Below, piece by piece: positions 20,875 through 31,238 of a DNA stretch of 64,000 nucleotides. A program made the position numbers and the translations under genes. Below the pieces are notes generated by a model. That model was not told the origin of the DNA. It saw only the letters and a list, made by a program, of their open reading frames with translations, and did no database searches. Positions within the stretch are counted from its first letter, which is position 1, and each line of letters begins with the position of its first letter. Source of the stretch: an uncultured Clostridia bacterium (GTDB lineage Bacteria; Bacillota; Clostridia; Oscillospirales; Ruminococcaceae); the NCBI GenBank assembly GCA_947629335.1, contig CANRDI010000006.1:34105-98104 (forward strand), given 5' to 3'.

Positions 20875-21380
20875 TGAGAATTTTGGGAATTGACCCCGGA
20901 TATGCAATTGTCGGATATGGGGTTCTGGATTATGACAATGTACAGTTCAGAGTTGTGAACTACGGCGCGATAACTACTCCCGCAGATATGCCTTTTGACA
21001 GGCGGCTTTGTGAGATATTCGGCGATATGAATACACTGCTCGATAAATTCAAGCCCGACTGTATGAGCGTAGAAAAACTGTATTTTAACACCAACACGAC
21101 TACTGCTATTGACGTTGCACAAGCGAGAGGGGTAATACTGCTTGCGGCGGCGAAAAAGAGCATTCCTGTTTTTGAGTATACGCCGCTTCAGGTTAAAGTC
21201 GCGGTGACGGGATACGGGCGCGCCGAAAAACACCAAATGCAGGAAATGACGAAAAATATACTTCATCTTGAAAGCATACCTAAGCCCGACGACACCGCCG
21301 ACGCGCTTGCAATAGCGATTTGCCACGGGCATACGGGCGGCTCAAGACTTTCGGAGATCATTAGAAAAAACAAGGAGTAA
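20874..21380 (+). CDS. ruvC: crossover junction endodeoxyribonuclease RuvC
   Basis: MRILGIDPGYAIVGYGVLDYD. Confidence 0.95.
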   Translation: MRILGIDPGYAIVGYGVLDYDNVQFRVVNYGAITTPADMPFDRRLCEIFGDMNTLLDKFKPDCMSVEKLYFNTNTTTAIDVAQARGVILLAAAKKSIPVFEYTPLQVKVAVTGYGRAEKHQMQEMTKNILHLESIPKPDDTADALAIAICHGHTGGSRLSEIIRKNKE

Positions 21381-21383
21381 CAT

Positions 21384-21971
21384 ATGATATACAGCTTACG
21401 CGGAAAACTTATCGAAACAGGACAAAACCTTGCAGTTGTAGAGTGCGCGGGGGTGGGGTATGCGTGCAGGACGACTTCGAACACGCTCGCAAAGATACGT
21501 GAGCTTGACGAGGTGTTCTTATATACATATCTGCACATAACCGAAAACGCGGTTGATCTGTTCGGTTTTGCGGACAGCGCGGAGCTTTCGTGTTTCAAAC
21601 AGCTTATCTCCGTTTCGGGGGTAGGTCCGAAGGCTGCGCTTTCGATACTTTCGGACATTACTCCGTCGAAACTTGCGCTTTGTATTGCGACAGGCGACAG
21701 CAAGACGCTTACAAAAGCTCCGGGTATCGGCACGAAGATTGCGCAGAGAATTGTGCTGGAACTTAAAGACAAGATCGCAAAGGAACAGCATTTTTCCTCC
21801 GCCGAGCTTATAAGTGTTCCGAATATGAGCGGGAACAATGTCTCGGAAGCAATGGAAGCGCTCGCCGTACTCGGATTTGCGCCCGCGCAGATAAACTCGG
21901 CGCTTACGGGAGCAGACCCGAATGCTTCGGTTGAAGAACTGATAAAGCTCGGACTGAAAAACCTCGCCTGA
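21384..21971 (+). CDS. ruvA: Holliday junction branch migration protein RuvA
   Basis: MIYSLRGKLIETGQN...ISVSGVGPKAALSILS...APGIGTKIAQRIVLELKDK. Confidence 0.95.
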   Translation: MIYSLRGKLIETGQNLAVVECAGVGYACRTTSNTLAKIRELDEVFLYTYLHITENAVDLFGFADSAELSCFKQLISVSGVGPKAALSILSDITPSKLALCIATGDSKTLTKAPGIGTKIAQRIVLELKDKIAKEQHFSSAELISVPNMSGNNVSEAMEALAVLGFAPAQINSALTGADPNASVEELIKLGLKNLA

Positions 21972-21988
21972 ATAAAATACTCACAAAC

Positions 21989-22936
21989 ATGCAAAGGAGG
22001 TTCTCCTTGAACAATAAAAACAACAATAACAAACAGCCTGCCGCTCACTTGGCGTCGTTTTTCGCCGGTATTTTTATGGGAATATTGTTTATAATTTCAA
22101 TGTATGGCGTTGACGGAAAGTTCGGCGACATAATGCTTAAAACAACAATATTTGCGGCGATTGGAGCAGTCGCCTGCCTTTTGACAGTGATCATAAGAGA
22201 ATTTATTCAACCGTATCTCAGCCGAAGAAAAGCGGCGATAAAAGCGCTCGGAAAGGACGGAATGAGGATACTTCGGCACGACAAGACCGCGCGGCTTGCA
22301 TATAAAGGGATCTACGCAATAATAAACGGAAATTATCCCGAAGCGGAGGATAATCTGTATCAGGCTTTAGCAAATTCGGAAGTAAGGCAAAATCAAAAAT
22401 TCTGCATAGAGTGGCTCGTAAAACTTTATGAAACGACAAAAGACAATCCTAAACTTATGTGGTGTTTCAGAAAAGCGGTAGAATATTCTCCCGATGATGC
22501 AGAGGCTCAATCGAGACTTGGTTTCGCGTATTTTATGGATGGAGATCTGGACAGGGCGGAATACTGTCTCGGTCAGGCGATAAAATACAACCCGAACAAC
22601 GGCTATTCGTACTATAATCTCGTAAAAATACATCTTATGCGGGGAGAGTATGAAAAAGCGCGCGAAACTCTTGAAACGCTTATGAAAATAAATGCAAACC
22701 ATCCGCTCGCCCATGCGGAGTATGCAAACTATTACGCCATGACGGGAGAACGCGAAAAGGCACAGGAAGAATGTAAAAGAGCTCAGCTTTGCGGATATAA
22801 AGACCCCGACGAGCTTAACCGCAGGATAAACGCAATGCTGAATTTCGAGGAAACAAAATTCAGCGCGGACGATCTTCCTCAGCTTTACTACCGGAAAATT
22901 GAAAAAAGAACGGAAAGCGGTGAAAAAAATGCTTGA
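21989..22936 (+). CDS. tetratricopeptide repeat membrane protein
   Basis: Two TM segments followed by TPR motifs. Confidence 0.75.
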   Translation: MQRRFSLNNKNNNNKQPAAHLASFFAGIFMGILFIISMYGVDGKFGDIMLKTTIFAAIGAVACLLTVIIREFIQPYLSRRKAAIKALGKDGMRILRHDKTARLAYKGIYAIINGNYPEAEDNLYQALANSEVRQNQKFCIEWLVKLYETTKDNPKLMWCFRKAVEYSPDDAEAQSRLGFAYFMDGDLDRAEYCLGQAIKYNPNNGYSYYNLVKIHLMRGEYEKARETLETLMKINANHPLAHAEYANYYAMTGEREKAQEECKRAQLCGYKDPDELNRRINAMLNFEETKFSADDLPQLYYRKIEKRTESGEKNA

Positions 22937-23984
22937 AATGTCAGATGAGGAATTTGATTTTAAAGAGCGTGTAGTAGAGCCGAGAGCCGTTGAGCTTGAC
23001 AGCGACACAGAGCTTACTCTCCGCCCGAAATCGCTCGCGGAATATATAGGTCAGGACAAAGTAAAGGAAAATATGGCGGTTTATATCGAAGCGGCAAAAA
23101 AGCGCGGTGAATGTCTTGACCATGTTTTGCTGTACGGACCGCCGGGGCTTGGAAAGACAACGCTTTCTTGCATTATCGCAAACGAAATGGGGGTAAATAT
23201 CCGCATAACGTCGGGTCCTGCGATCGAAAAAGCGGGAGATCTTGCGGCGCTTTTGACTAATTTACAGCCGAACGACGTTCTGTTTATCGACGAAATACAC
23301 CGCCTGTCGCGGCAGGTAGAAGAAGTCCTCTACCCCGCTATGGAAGATTATGCGCTCGATATTGTTATGGGAAACGGACCTGCGGCGCGCTCGATAAGAA
23401 TTGACCTGCCGCATTTTACGCTTATCGGAGCGACGACCCGTTCGGGACAGCTCTCCGCGCCGCTTCGTGACAGGTTTGGAGTTGTGCAGAGGCTGGAACT
23501 CTATACTCCCGAACAGCTTTGCGACATTGTACAGCGATCGGCGGTAATTTTGGGAATACCGTGTATGAAAGACGGCGCGTTTGAAATAGCGAGGCGTTCA
23601 AGAGGAACTCCGCGAATAGCAAACCGCCTGCTGAAACGCGTCCGCGACTTTGCGGAAGTTATCGGAAACGGAAAAATAACGCGAGATATCGCAGATACAG
23701 CCCTGAAAAAGTTGGAGGTTGACGAGCTGGGACTTGACAGCTTGGACAGAAATTTTCTCGAAATGATAATCAAAGGCTATAACGGCGGACCTGTGGGGCT
23801 TTCAACACTCGCTTCGGCGCTGAATGAAGAAGCGGTAACGCTCGAAGACGTCTGCGAGCCGTATCTTATGCAGCTCGGATTTGTGGCGAAAACTCCGAGA
23901 GGGAGAATTGCCACGGCGCTTGCGTACAAGCACCTCGGAATTGCGTATAACGAAAGCGACCAGCAGACGCTTGAGGATACCTGA
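22929..23984 (+). CDS. ruvB: Holliday junction DNA helicase RuvB
   Basis: [20 protein letters not shown]...[20 protein letters not shown]. Confidence 0.95.
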   Translation: MLEMSDEEFDFKERVVEPRAVELDSDTELTLRPKSLAEYIGQDKVKENMAVYIEAAKKRGECLDHVLLYGPPGLGKTTLSCIIANEMGVNIRITSGPAIEKAGDLAALLTNLQPNDVLFIDEIHRLSRQVEEVLYPAMEDYALDIVMGNGPAARSIRIDLPHFTLIGATTRSGQLSAPLRDRFGVVQRLELYTPEQLCDIVQRSAVILGIPCMKDGAFEIARRSRGTPRIANRLLKRVRDFAEVIGNGKITRDIADTALKKLEVDELGLDSLDRNFLEMIIKGYNGGPVGLSTLASALNEEAVTLEDVCEPYLMQLGFVAKTPRGRIATALAYKHLGIAYNESDQQTLEDT

Positions 23985-23995
23985 ACGGAGATATT

Positions 23996-24355
23996 ATGAT
24001 TTTATGCGCTAATAATGGGAATTTTCCCGCAAACAACTCCGAAGAGCTAAGAGTTGCTCTGAACGCCGCCTGTGGTGAGATGTGGCTCGGCGAGAGCGAG
24101 GACAGCTATCCGTGCATTGCGATATTATGCTGTGAAGAGGGAGCGTCTTTAAACTATTTTGCAAGCGAGGGCGGGGATATGTACGCTTCTGTCGGCGACA
24201 GAACGCTTGGCGGCTCGATTGAGGCAAATATTGACGGAGAAGTGTATCAGATAGAGCGCTGTCAGATAATTCCGTTTGAAAAAGTCTTTCCCTGTGCAAA
24301 TGAGTTTATAAATAATGCCGTTCTTCCCTCCTGCATAGAATGGGAACAACTGTGA
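23996..24355 (+). CDS. hypothetical protein
   Basis: 119 aa ORF between ruvB and dprA, same strand, close spacing. Confidence 0.6.
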   Translation: MILCANNGNFPANNSEELRVALNAACGEMWLGESEDSYPCIAILCCEEGASLNYFASEGGDMYASVGDRTLGGSIEANIDGEVYQIERCQIIPFEKVFPCANEFINNAVLPSCIEWEQL

Positions 24356-25293
24356 CAAAGCGGGGTGATTTTACGGCAAGCTCTGCTGAAGTATGGATAT
24401 GGCTGCTGCTCGTTATGCAGCCGTACAATTACAGAACGGTCGAAATTCTCGAACAATACGGTTTTAACGCCGAAAAAGCCGCCGCAGCTATCCGCGACGG
24501 AAAAGTTATGCTTACCGAAGATGAGAAAAAGCGCGCAAAAGATACTCGAAACGAAGCTGTGCATAAAGTTATGAAAACCTGCTTTAACAGTGGCGTTCGG
24601 ATCATAACATTTGACGACGAAGAATATCCCCCGCTTTTAAAGGAAATTTACAATCCGCCGATAGTTCTTTTCTGCGCAGGAAGCCTTAAAGGTCTAAGCG
24701 GCGCGCTGACCCTTTCGGCAGTAGGAACGCGAAAACCCTCGAACTACGGCATAGCCGTTACAAAGCGGCTTATTTCACAGCTTTCACAAGCGGGAACAGT
24801 TATAACGAGCGGTCTCGCCTTAGGGATAGACGCCGCGGTACACAGAGCCTGTATAGACAGCGGCGGACAAACTTTCGGAGTTTTAGGCTGCGGTATCTTA
24901 GTAAACTATCCCGCAGACAATGCACAGCTTAAACGGGATATTATCAAAAGCGGCGGCGCAATAATAAGCGAACTTCTTCCGTTCACAAAACCTTCGGCGG
25001 ATTATTTCCAACACCGAAACCGAATAATTTCGGGGCTGTCCAAAGGGACGCTCGTTCTTGAAGCAGACGAAAAAAGCGGAGCGCTCATCACCGCCAACCA
25101 TGCCTGTGAACAAGGCAGAGAGGTGTTTTTCGTTCCGCCGCACGATATACTTTCGCCGCGCTTTATGGGCGTAGCTTCTCTCGGCAGAGACGGCGCAACG
25201 CCTGTTTTCAGTTATCTTGACGTTCTGTGCGGGATAATCGGTACGTCGGATCTCGGCAGTTTTATAAGCCGTGAGCTTAAAAATAAGCCTTAA
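24340..25293 (+). CDS. dprA: DNA-processing protein DprA
   Basis: VGTRKPSNYGIAVTKRLISQLSQAGTVITSGLALGIDAAVHRACIDSGGQTFGVLGCG. Confidence 0.93.
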   Translation: MGTTVTKRGDFTASSAEVWIWLLLVMQPYNYRTVEILEQYGFNAEKAAAAIRDGKVMLTEDEKKRAKDTRNEAVHKVMKTCFNSGVRIITFDDEEYPPLLKEIYNPPIVLFCAGSLKGLSGALTLSAVGTRKPSNYGIAVTKRLISQLSQAGTVITSGLALGIDAAVHRACIDSGGQTFGVLGCGILVNYPADNAQLKRDIIKSGGAIISELLPFTKPSADYFQHRNRIISGLSKGTLVLEADEKSGALITANHACEQGREVFFVPPHDILSPRFMGVASLGRDGATPVFSYLDVLCGIIGTSDLGSFISRELKNKP

Positions 25294-25484
25294 TCAAGAT
25301 AATATTTATCATCCTCGGAAATTTCTTTTTCATTTGCTTTCTCGGTCTCATCTATGGCGTCGTCAAGTCCCGTTAATGCCGCGAACGACAGAAATTGTGC
25401 CGCCCGATCGAGAACGGGCATTCTTTTCTCCGTTTTCGGGCGGGAACATTTTATGATGTCGTCATATTTCTTCGTCATTTTCAC
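25290..25484 (-). CDS. small YolD-like protein
   Basis: MPVLDRAAQFLSFAALTGLDDAIDETEKANEKEISEDDK resembles YolD-like small proteins. Confidence 0.5.
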   Translation of the reverse strand: MKMTKKYDDIIKCSRPKTEKRMPVLDRAAQFLSFAALTGLDDAIDETEKANEKEISEDDKYYLD

Positions 25485-26028
25485 TGTTTAACGCCTTCTT
25501 TTTAAATTCGATATTGTTTGCGACCATTTCGTCAAATGTCACGGGAAAATAGTTATTTACATCTACTCCCGCATTAAACATAACTTCGCTTTTTGCAATA
25601 TAATCCCAGCAATCCGTTTTCGTGTCGTTATGGATATGTCCGAAAACCATATAACATTTCTTATGGTGAGGCCATAAAAGCATGGGATAATGACAAAGCG
25701 TACACTGAACCTTTCCCGTAGTCATATACAGAAGATTATCGACGCTCACAAAATACTTTTTCAGAAGTTCGTCATTTATCCACGAAAGATCGTGATTTCC
25801 GATAATAAGGTGCTTTCTTCCTTTAAGCCGCTTTAAATAATATTCGGGAGAATTTGTATTTTTGAATATAAGGTCGCCGAGTATGTAAATATTATCGCCT
25901 TCGCTTACGCGGGCATTCCAGTTTTCAATAAGCGTTCTGTCCATTTCTTCAACACTTGAAAAAGGACGGTTACAGTGCTTTATTATATTTGCATGACCAA
26001 AATGCAGGTCGCTTGTAAAGAAAACCAT
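25462..26028 (-). CDS. metallophosphoesterase family protein
   Basis: FFTSDLHFGHANIIKHCNRP...IYILGDLIF...HLIIGNHD...VFGHIHND. Confidence 0.85.
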   Translation of the reverse strand: MVFFTSDLHFGHANIIKHCNRPFSSVEEMDRTLIENWNARVSEGDNIYILGDLIFKNTNSPEYYLKRLKGRKHLIIGNHDLSWINDELLKKYFVSVDNLLYMTTGKVQCTLCHYPMLLWPHHKKCYMVFGHIHNDTKTDCWDYIAKSEVMFNAGVDVNNYFPVTFDEMVANNIEFKKKALNSENDEEI

Positions 26029-26083
26029 AGTCTCTCCTCTATTCATTATTACAATATTATAAGTCGCTGACGACGCAGATGAT

Positions 26084-26227
26084 TTATCGACAGGATAAAG
26101 GGCGATCTTCGCGCATAAGCCTTGATTTTCCGCTTATTATTTCAACAGCACCCTCATGCGGGCATTTTCACATATCCCAACAGCCGTTACATTTTCCTTC
26201 GTCAATATGTATAATTTTTCTCGTCAT
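26084..26227 (-). pseudogene. 4Fe-4S ferredoxin remnant
   Basis: Frame reads MTRKIIHIDEGKCNGCWDM*KCPHEGAVEIISGKSRLMREDRPLSCR*, with ferredoxin-like CNGC and CPHEGAVEI but an internal stop and no second cluster. Confidence 0.65.
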
Positions 26228-26358
26228 TTTTCTACTTTACCAAAAAAATTTTTTTGGAAACCTTTTAATACATTCTAATCCCCATTATACAATATTTATA
26301 TGTAAAAATCAAGTAGGAATTTATTGTCCGGTCGGTTTGTAAAAATTATAAAAAGCTA

Positions 26359-26387
26359 TTGACAAAAGAGATAAAATACTATATAAT
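26359..26387 (+). promoter_or_regulatory. sigmaA-type promoter of nrdD
   Basis: TTGACA, 17 bp, TATAAT. Confidence 0.7.
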
Positions 26388-26408
26388 AAACTTACGCACG
26401 ATTTTTTT

Positions 26409-26422
26409 ACAAGATATTGTGT
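26409..26422 (+). promoter_or_regulatory. NrdR-box-like site
   Basis: ACAAGATATTGTGT about 32 bp from a second AT-rich half-similar site (ATACTATATAATA) overlapping the -10, directly upstream of nrdD. Confidence 0.45.
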
Positions 26423-26462
26423 GCCAAGCTAAATAAGCAAACGGATAGGAGAACATAAGGAA

Positions 26463-28718
26463 ATGTCAATGATTACCATGATAAAAAAGCGCGACGGACG
26501 CGAAGCGCCGTTTAACATCGAAAAGATCGCAAAAGCAATTTACAAAGCCGCACAGTCTGTCGGAGGACGCGACTATGCCGAGGCAATGGAACTGGCTGAT
26601 AAAGTCTGCCAGCAGCTTTCCGAGTCAATTATCGGCAGAAATCCCTCGGTAGAAGAAGTTCAGGATATGGTCGAAAAGGTGCTTATTGAAACAGGGCACG
26701 CAAAGACTGCAAAGGCGTTTATTCTCTACCGCGCCGAGCGTACAAGAGCGCGCGAAATGAACACACAGCTTATGAAAACCTATGAAAATCTTACGTTCAA
26801 ATCGGCGGGAGATTTCGACCTCAAGCGCGAAAACGCCAATATTGACGGCGATACCGCTATGGGAACGATGCTTAAATACGGAAGCGAGGGCGCAAAACAG
26901 TTTAACGAGCTTTATGTTCTTGACGCTCAACATTCCGAAGCTCATATAAACGGTGATATTCATATACATGACCTTGATTTTTTGACGCTGACGACAACGT
27001 GCTGTCAGATAGACCTGCAAAAGCTGTTTCATAACGGCTTTTCTACGGGTCACGGCTTTTTGCGCGAACCGAACGATATTTCGAGCTATGCGGCTCTCGC
27101 GTGTATAGCTATCCAGTCCAACCAGAACGACCAGCATGGCGGTCAGAGCGTTCCGAATTTCGACTATGCCATGGCGGACGGCGTGAGAAAGACTTTTCGC
27201 AGACTGTATACCGCAAATCTTATAAAGGGCGTGTGGTATTCATTCGGCGGAGATTATAACGAAATAAGCGATAAGTTTAAAGCTGTCACGAAAAAAATTT
27301 ATGAAGAATATGGTCTTTGCCCCAAACTTCAGAACAATGATGAATACAAATCGAAGGAATGGGAACTTATCGCGTCCGAATACGGCGACAAGTTTTCTAA
27401 ACTTCAGGACGAGGCAGAATGTCTCGCGGAAAAAGAGACTGACCGCGCGACTTTCCAGGCTATGGAGGCGCTCATACATAACCTCAATACAATGAACTCG
27501 CGCGCGGGCGCTCAAAACCCGTTCTCGTCAATAAACTACGGAACAGACACCTCTCCCGAAGGCAGAATGATCACAAAAAATGTTCTTCTTGCGGAAGAAG
27601 CGGGACTTGGAAACGGCGAGACCCCCATATTCCCTATCCATATCTTTAAGGTAAAGGACGGAGTAAACTTTAACGAGGGAGAACCTAACTACGATCTGTT
27701 TAAACTCGCTATGCGCGTTTCAGCTAAGAGAATGTTCCCGAATTTCAGCTTTATTGACGCGCCGTTTAACCTCCAGTACTATAAAGAGGGCGACTGTAAT
27801 ACTGAGATCGCATATATGGGATGCAGAACGAGAGTTATCGCAAACAATCACGATAAATCCCGTGAGATCGTTACGGGGCGCGGAAACCTGTCGTTTACGA
27901 CCATAAATCTTCCGAGGCTCGGAATTGAGGCGCACGGCGATATAAACAAGTTCTACAAGAGCCTTGACGAGAAAATGGATATGGTTTTCCAACAGCTTTT
28001 GGACAGACTTAGTATTCAGTCCAAAAAGCGCGTTAAAAACTATCCTTTCCTTATGGGTCAGGGCGTGTGGATCGACAGCGAAACGCTTTCCGAAACTGAC
28101 GAGGTAGGCGAGATACTTAAACACGGAAGCCTTTCGACAGGATTTATAGGACTTGCGGAAACGCTTGTGGCGCTTATAGGCAAACATCACGGCGAGAGCG
28201 AAGAAGCGCAGAAGCTCGGTATGGAAATAATAACGCATATGCGCGAAAAATGCGACAGGAAGGGCAAGGAAACGGGACTTAATTTCACGCTCTTAGCTAC
28301 GCCTGCTGAGGGACTTTCGGGACGCTTTATCGCTATTGACAAAAAGCGCTACGGCATTATCCCCGGAATTACAGACAAGGATTTCTATACAAACTCGTTC
28401 CATATCCCCGTTTACTACAACATAAGCGCGTTTAAGAAAATAAAACTCGAAGCGCCGTATCATGCGCTCACAAACGGTGGTCACATAAGCTATATCGAGC
28501 TTGACGGAGATCCGCTCAAAAACCTTGACGCATTTGAAAAAATTGTACGCTTTATGAAAGAACAAGGTATCGGCTACGGCGCGATAAACCACCCTATCGA
28601 CCGCGACCCATGCTGCGGATTTACGGGAATTATCGACGACGAATGTCCGCACTGTCACAGAAAGGACAGCGAAGTCGTTATCGACAGAGTTGAGCGTCCG
28701 AAGAGATTTATGGTGTAA
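26463..28718 (+). CDS. nrdD: anaerobic ribonucleoside-triphosphate reductase
   Basis: ATP-cone, INGDIHIHDLD, C-terminal glycyl-radical region and CPHC zinc site. Confidence 0.95.
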   Translation: MSMITMIKKRDGREAPFNIEKIAKAIYKAAQSVGGRDYAEAMELADKVCQQLSESIIGRNPSVEEVQDMVEKVLIETGHAKTAKAFILYRAERTRAREMNTQLMKTYENLTFKSAGDFDLKRENANIDGDTAMGTMLKYGSEGAKQFNELYVLDAQHSEAHINGDIHIHDLDFLTLTTTCCQIDLQKLFHNGFSTGHGFLREPNDISSYAALACIAIQSNQNDQHGGQSVPNFDYAMADGVRKTFRRLYTANLIKGVWYSFGGDYNEISDKFKAVTKKIYEEYGLCPKLQNNDEYKSKEWELIASEYGDKFSKLQDEAECLAEKETDRATFQAMEALIHNLNTMNSRAGAQNPFSSINYGTDTSPEGRMITKNVLLAEEAGLGNGETPIFPIHIFKVKDGVNFNEGEPNYDLFKLAMRVSAKRMFPNFSFIDAPFNLQYYKEGDCNTEIAYMGCRTRVIANNHDKSREIVTGRGNLSFTTINLPRLGIEAHGDINKFYKSLDEKMDMVFQQLLDRLSIQSKKRVKNYPFLMGQGVWIDSETLSETDEVGEILKHGSLSTGFIGLAETLVALIGKHHGESEEAQKLGMEIITHMREKCDRKGKETGLNFTLLATPAEGLSGRFIAIDKKRYGIIPGITDKDFYTNSFHIPVYYNISAFKKIKLEAPYHALTNGGHISYIELDGDPLKNLDAFEKIVRFMKEQGIGYGAINHPIDRDPCCGFTGIIDDECPHCHRKDSEVVIDRVERPKRFMV

Positions 28719-28930
28719 ATTCTGATGTTGTTTTTTTAAGACAATTGAAAGAAGGCTCGAAAAGGCGAAATAACCGATCAGCATAATTAAAAATATCGAT
28801 AAGTAAGCAGGATCTTGGGAATAATATCTGCCGAACTTAAAAATAACAATTCACTGCCGCGCTTAGCGAGGATTTACGACCTTCAGCATAAGCGCGGTGT
28901 TGAATGTTGAAGGGAATTAGTAAAAAAACT

Positions 28931-29437
28931 ATGGAAATTAGGATCGCGGGTACAGTGAGCGAGTCGATAGTTGACGGACCGGGACTAAGATATGTTGTGT
29001 TTACACAGGGCTGCCCGCATAACTGCGAGGGTTGTCAAAATCCCGAAACGCACGATTTTTCGGGCGGCAGGGTTGTTGATACAGACGATTTGTACAAAGA
29101 ATGTACAGACGACCCTCTTCATGACGGCGTTACGTTTTCCGGCGGCGAACCGTTCTGTCAGGCTGAGGCGCTGTATCAGCTCGGTTTGAAACTGAAAAAA
29201 CACGGACTTCATCTTATGTGTTACAGCGGGTGGACATTTGAAGAATTGATGAAAAAAGCCGAAAATGAGGAATATGTCGGAAAGCTGATGGCGATAACCG
29301 ACATTCTTGTCGACGGAAGATTTGAAATAGAAAAGCGCTCGCTTTCTCTTAAATTCAGAGGCAGCGAAAACCAGCGGCTTATTGATGTACCAAAAAGTCT
29401 TGAAAACGGAAAAGCAATTGAGATAAATATCAGTTAA
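28931..29437 (+). CDS. nrdG: anaerobic RNR activating protein
   Basis: MEIRIAGTVSESIVDGPGLRYVVFTQGCPHNCEGCQNPETHDF; start chosen at 28931. Confidence 0.93.
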   Translation: MEIRIAGTVSESIVDGPGLRYVVFTQGCPHNCEGCQNPETHDFSGGRVVDTDDLYKECTDDPLHDGVTFSGGEPFCQAEALYQLGLKLKKHGLHLMCYSGWTFEELMKKAENEEYVGKLMAITDILVDGRFEIEKRSLSLKFRGSENQRLIDVPKSLENGKAIEINIS

Positions 29438-29455
29438 ATCTATTCGGAGTATAAC

Positions 29456-31039
29456 GTGAAAAAAATATTCAGCATAATTTTGGCGGTTTTTATGTGTCTT
29501 GTTTCACTGAGCGGCTGTTCGGACGACGGACTTGACGCGGTTTTTGCGTGTGACATTCCCGAAAACCCTAAAACGCTCGACCCCCAGCAAGTCGGCGATT
29601 CAAACTCGGCGCAGATAGTACTGAACGTATTTATGGGACTTATGAGATACGGCGCGGACGGTTCTATAGAATACGGAACAGTCGAAAACTATACCAAATC
29701 AGACGACGGTTTGATATATAATTTCAAGCTGCGCGAAGACGTCTACTGGACGAACTGTGAGGGGTTCAGCAGTCAATGCACGGCAAAAGACTATGTATTC
29801 GGATTTCGCAGGCTTTTTTCTCCAAATACAAAAGCTCCACGCGCAAACGAATATTTGTGCATTAAAAACGCTGAACAGCTTTTAAACGGGAAAACGGTAA
29901 GTGAAAAATCATTCGGCGTTAAAGCATTAAGCGATTTTGAGCTTGAAATAACACTCAGCGTTGATAATCCGAGATTTTTACAGCTTTTATGCGAAGCTCC
30001 CGCAATGCCCTGTAACGAAGAGTTTTTCGGCGAGACCCGCGGAAAATACGGACTTTCTGCGGAATGTACCCCCTCGAACGGCGCGTTTTATGTAAGACAA
30101 TGGCATTTTGACCCGTACGCCTATACCGACGTAAATAACGTCATTCTGGCGAGAAACTCAAAAAATGCCGAGGCATTTGACGTATCGCCCTCCGCCGTTA
30201 AATTCTTTATCGAGGACAAAGAAGATTTTATCGGGGATTTTCTCAGCGGCGATACAAACTGTATAGCTGCCTCAAACGAAGAGAGATCTAAGTTTTCGGG
30301 AGCTTATAACTGCGAGGAATTTTCGAGTATTACTGTAGGACTTATGTTCAACGAAAATTATTCGCTGTTCAAAAATGCTGATTTCAGAAAGGCTCTTGCG
30401 TTTTCAATTCCTACAGATAAAATACTGCAAAACTTGAAAGATTTTGAAGCGGCAGACGGAATCGTCCCCAAAAGGACGACTGTTTCGGGGGAAAACTACC
30501 GCGAAAATGTCGGATCGTGCAAGACATTAGATTATGACGCGGGCGCTGCTTCGGAATATTTCAAAAATGCAAAAAACTCTATAGACACGACGCTTTTGCG
30601 CGGCGCAAGAATTATCACAAAAAGTACGGACGCATATAATGCCGCTCAATATATTATTCAGGAATGGCAGCGGCTCGGATTTTACTGTCAGCTCGAACAG
30701 CTCACCGAAAGCGAATTTATACGCAGGCTCTCTGCGGGGACATATGAAATAGCCGTATCTGAACTCACCGGAGGATACGACAGTCCCGAAGCATATCTTG
30801 AACAGATCTCTACGGCGCTTTTGGACGAAGAAGTGATCTCAATTCTTGACTATTCAAATTCTTCGGAAAGCGGAAGATCTCAGGCATATTTTACGGCTGA
30901 ACAGATCCTTATAAATAACATTGCATTTATACCGCTCTACTATAAGAACCAATATTTTTTCACCTATGAAGAGATTTCGGGAATAATTTATAATCCTTTT
31001 ACGAAAACGATTGATTTTTCGCATGGAAAGATGAAATAA
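29456..31039 (+). CDS. peptide ABC transporter substrate-binding lipoprotein (OppA-like)
   Basis: GTG start, lipobox (CLVSLSGC), IPENPKTLDPQQVGD SBP_bac_5 motif. Confidence 0.88.
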   Translation: MKKIFSIILAVFMCLVSLSGCSDDGLDAVFACDIPENPKTLDPQQVGDSNSAQIVLNVFMGLMRYGADGSIEYGTVENYTKSDDGLIYNFKLREDVYWTNCEGFSSQCTAKDYVFGFRRLFSPNTKAPRANEYLCIKNAEQLLNGKTVSEKSFGVKALSDFELEITLSVDNPRFLQLLCEAPAMPCNEEFFGETRGKYGLSAECTPSNGAFYVRQWHFDPYAYTDVNNVILARNSKNAEAFDVSPSAVKFFIEDKEDFIGDFLSGDTNCIAASNEERSKFSGAYNCEEFSSITVGLMFNENYSLFKNADFRKALAFSIPTDKILQNLKDFEAADGIVPKRTTVSGENYRENVGSCKTLDYDAGAASEYFKNAKNSIDTTLLRGARIITKSTDAYNAAQYIIQEWQRLGFYCQLEQLTESEFIRRLSAGTYEIAVSELTGGYDSPEAYLEQISTALLDEEVISILDYSNSSESGRSQAYFTAEQILINNIAFIPLYYKNQYFFTYEEISGIIYNPFTKTIDFSHGKMK

Positions 31040-31107
31040 CAATCAGGTTTTCTCAACAGCCTGAGATTTGACTTTTTAATTCTGATAACAATATGATATT
31101 GATAGAA

Positions 31108-31139
31108 CAAACGGCGGAGCGTTATTGCTTCGCCGTTTG
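31108..31139 (+). terminator. Rho-independent-like terminator hairpin
   Basis: caaacggcggagcgttattgcttcgccgtttg. Confidence 0.6.
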
Positions 31140-31238
31140 CTTAAAGTATGCAGTTTATGTGCGATCCCCTCGCAGATATTAACTCACGTTCAATAACTTT
31201 ATTAGACTGAAACAACTTGGTTTTTCACTTACATCCGC

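Noticed and set aside
21263-22048. 261-aa - strand ORF
   Set aside because: Antisense to ruvA; Ser/Ala-rich shadow ORF.
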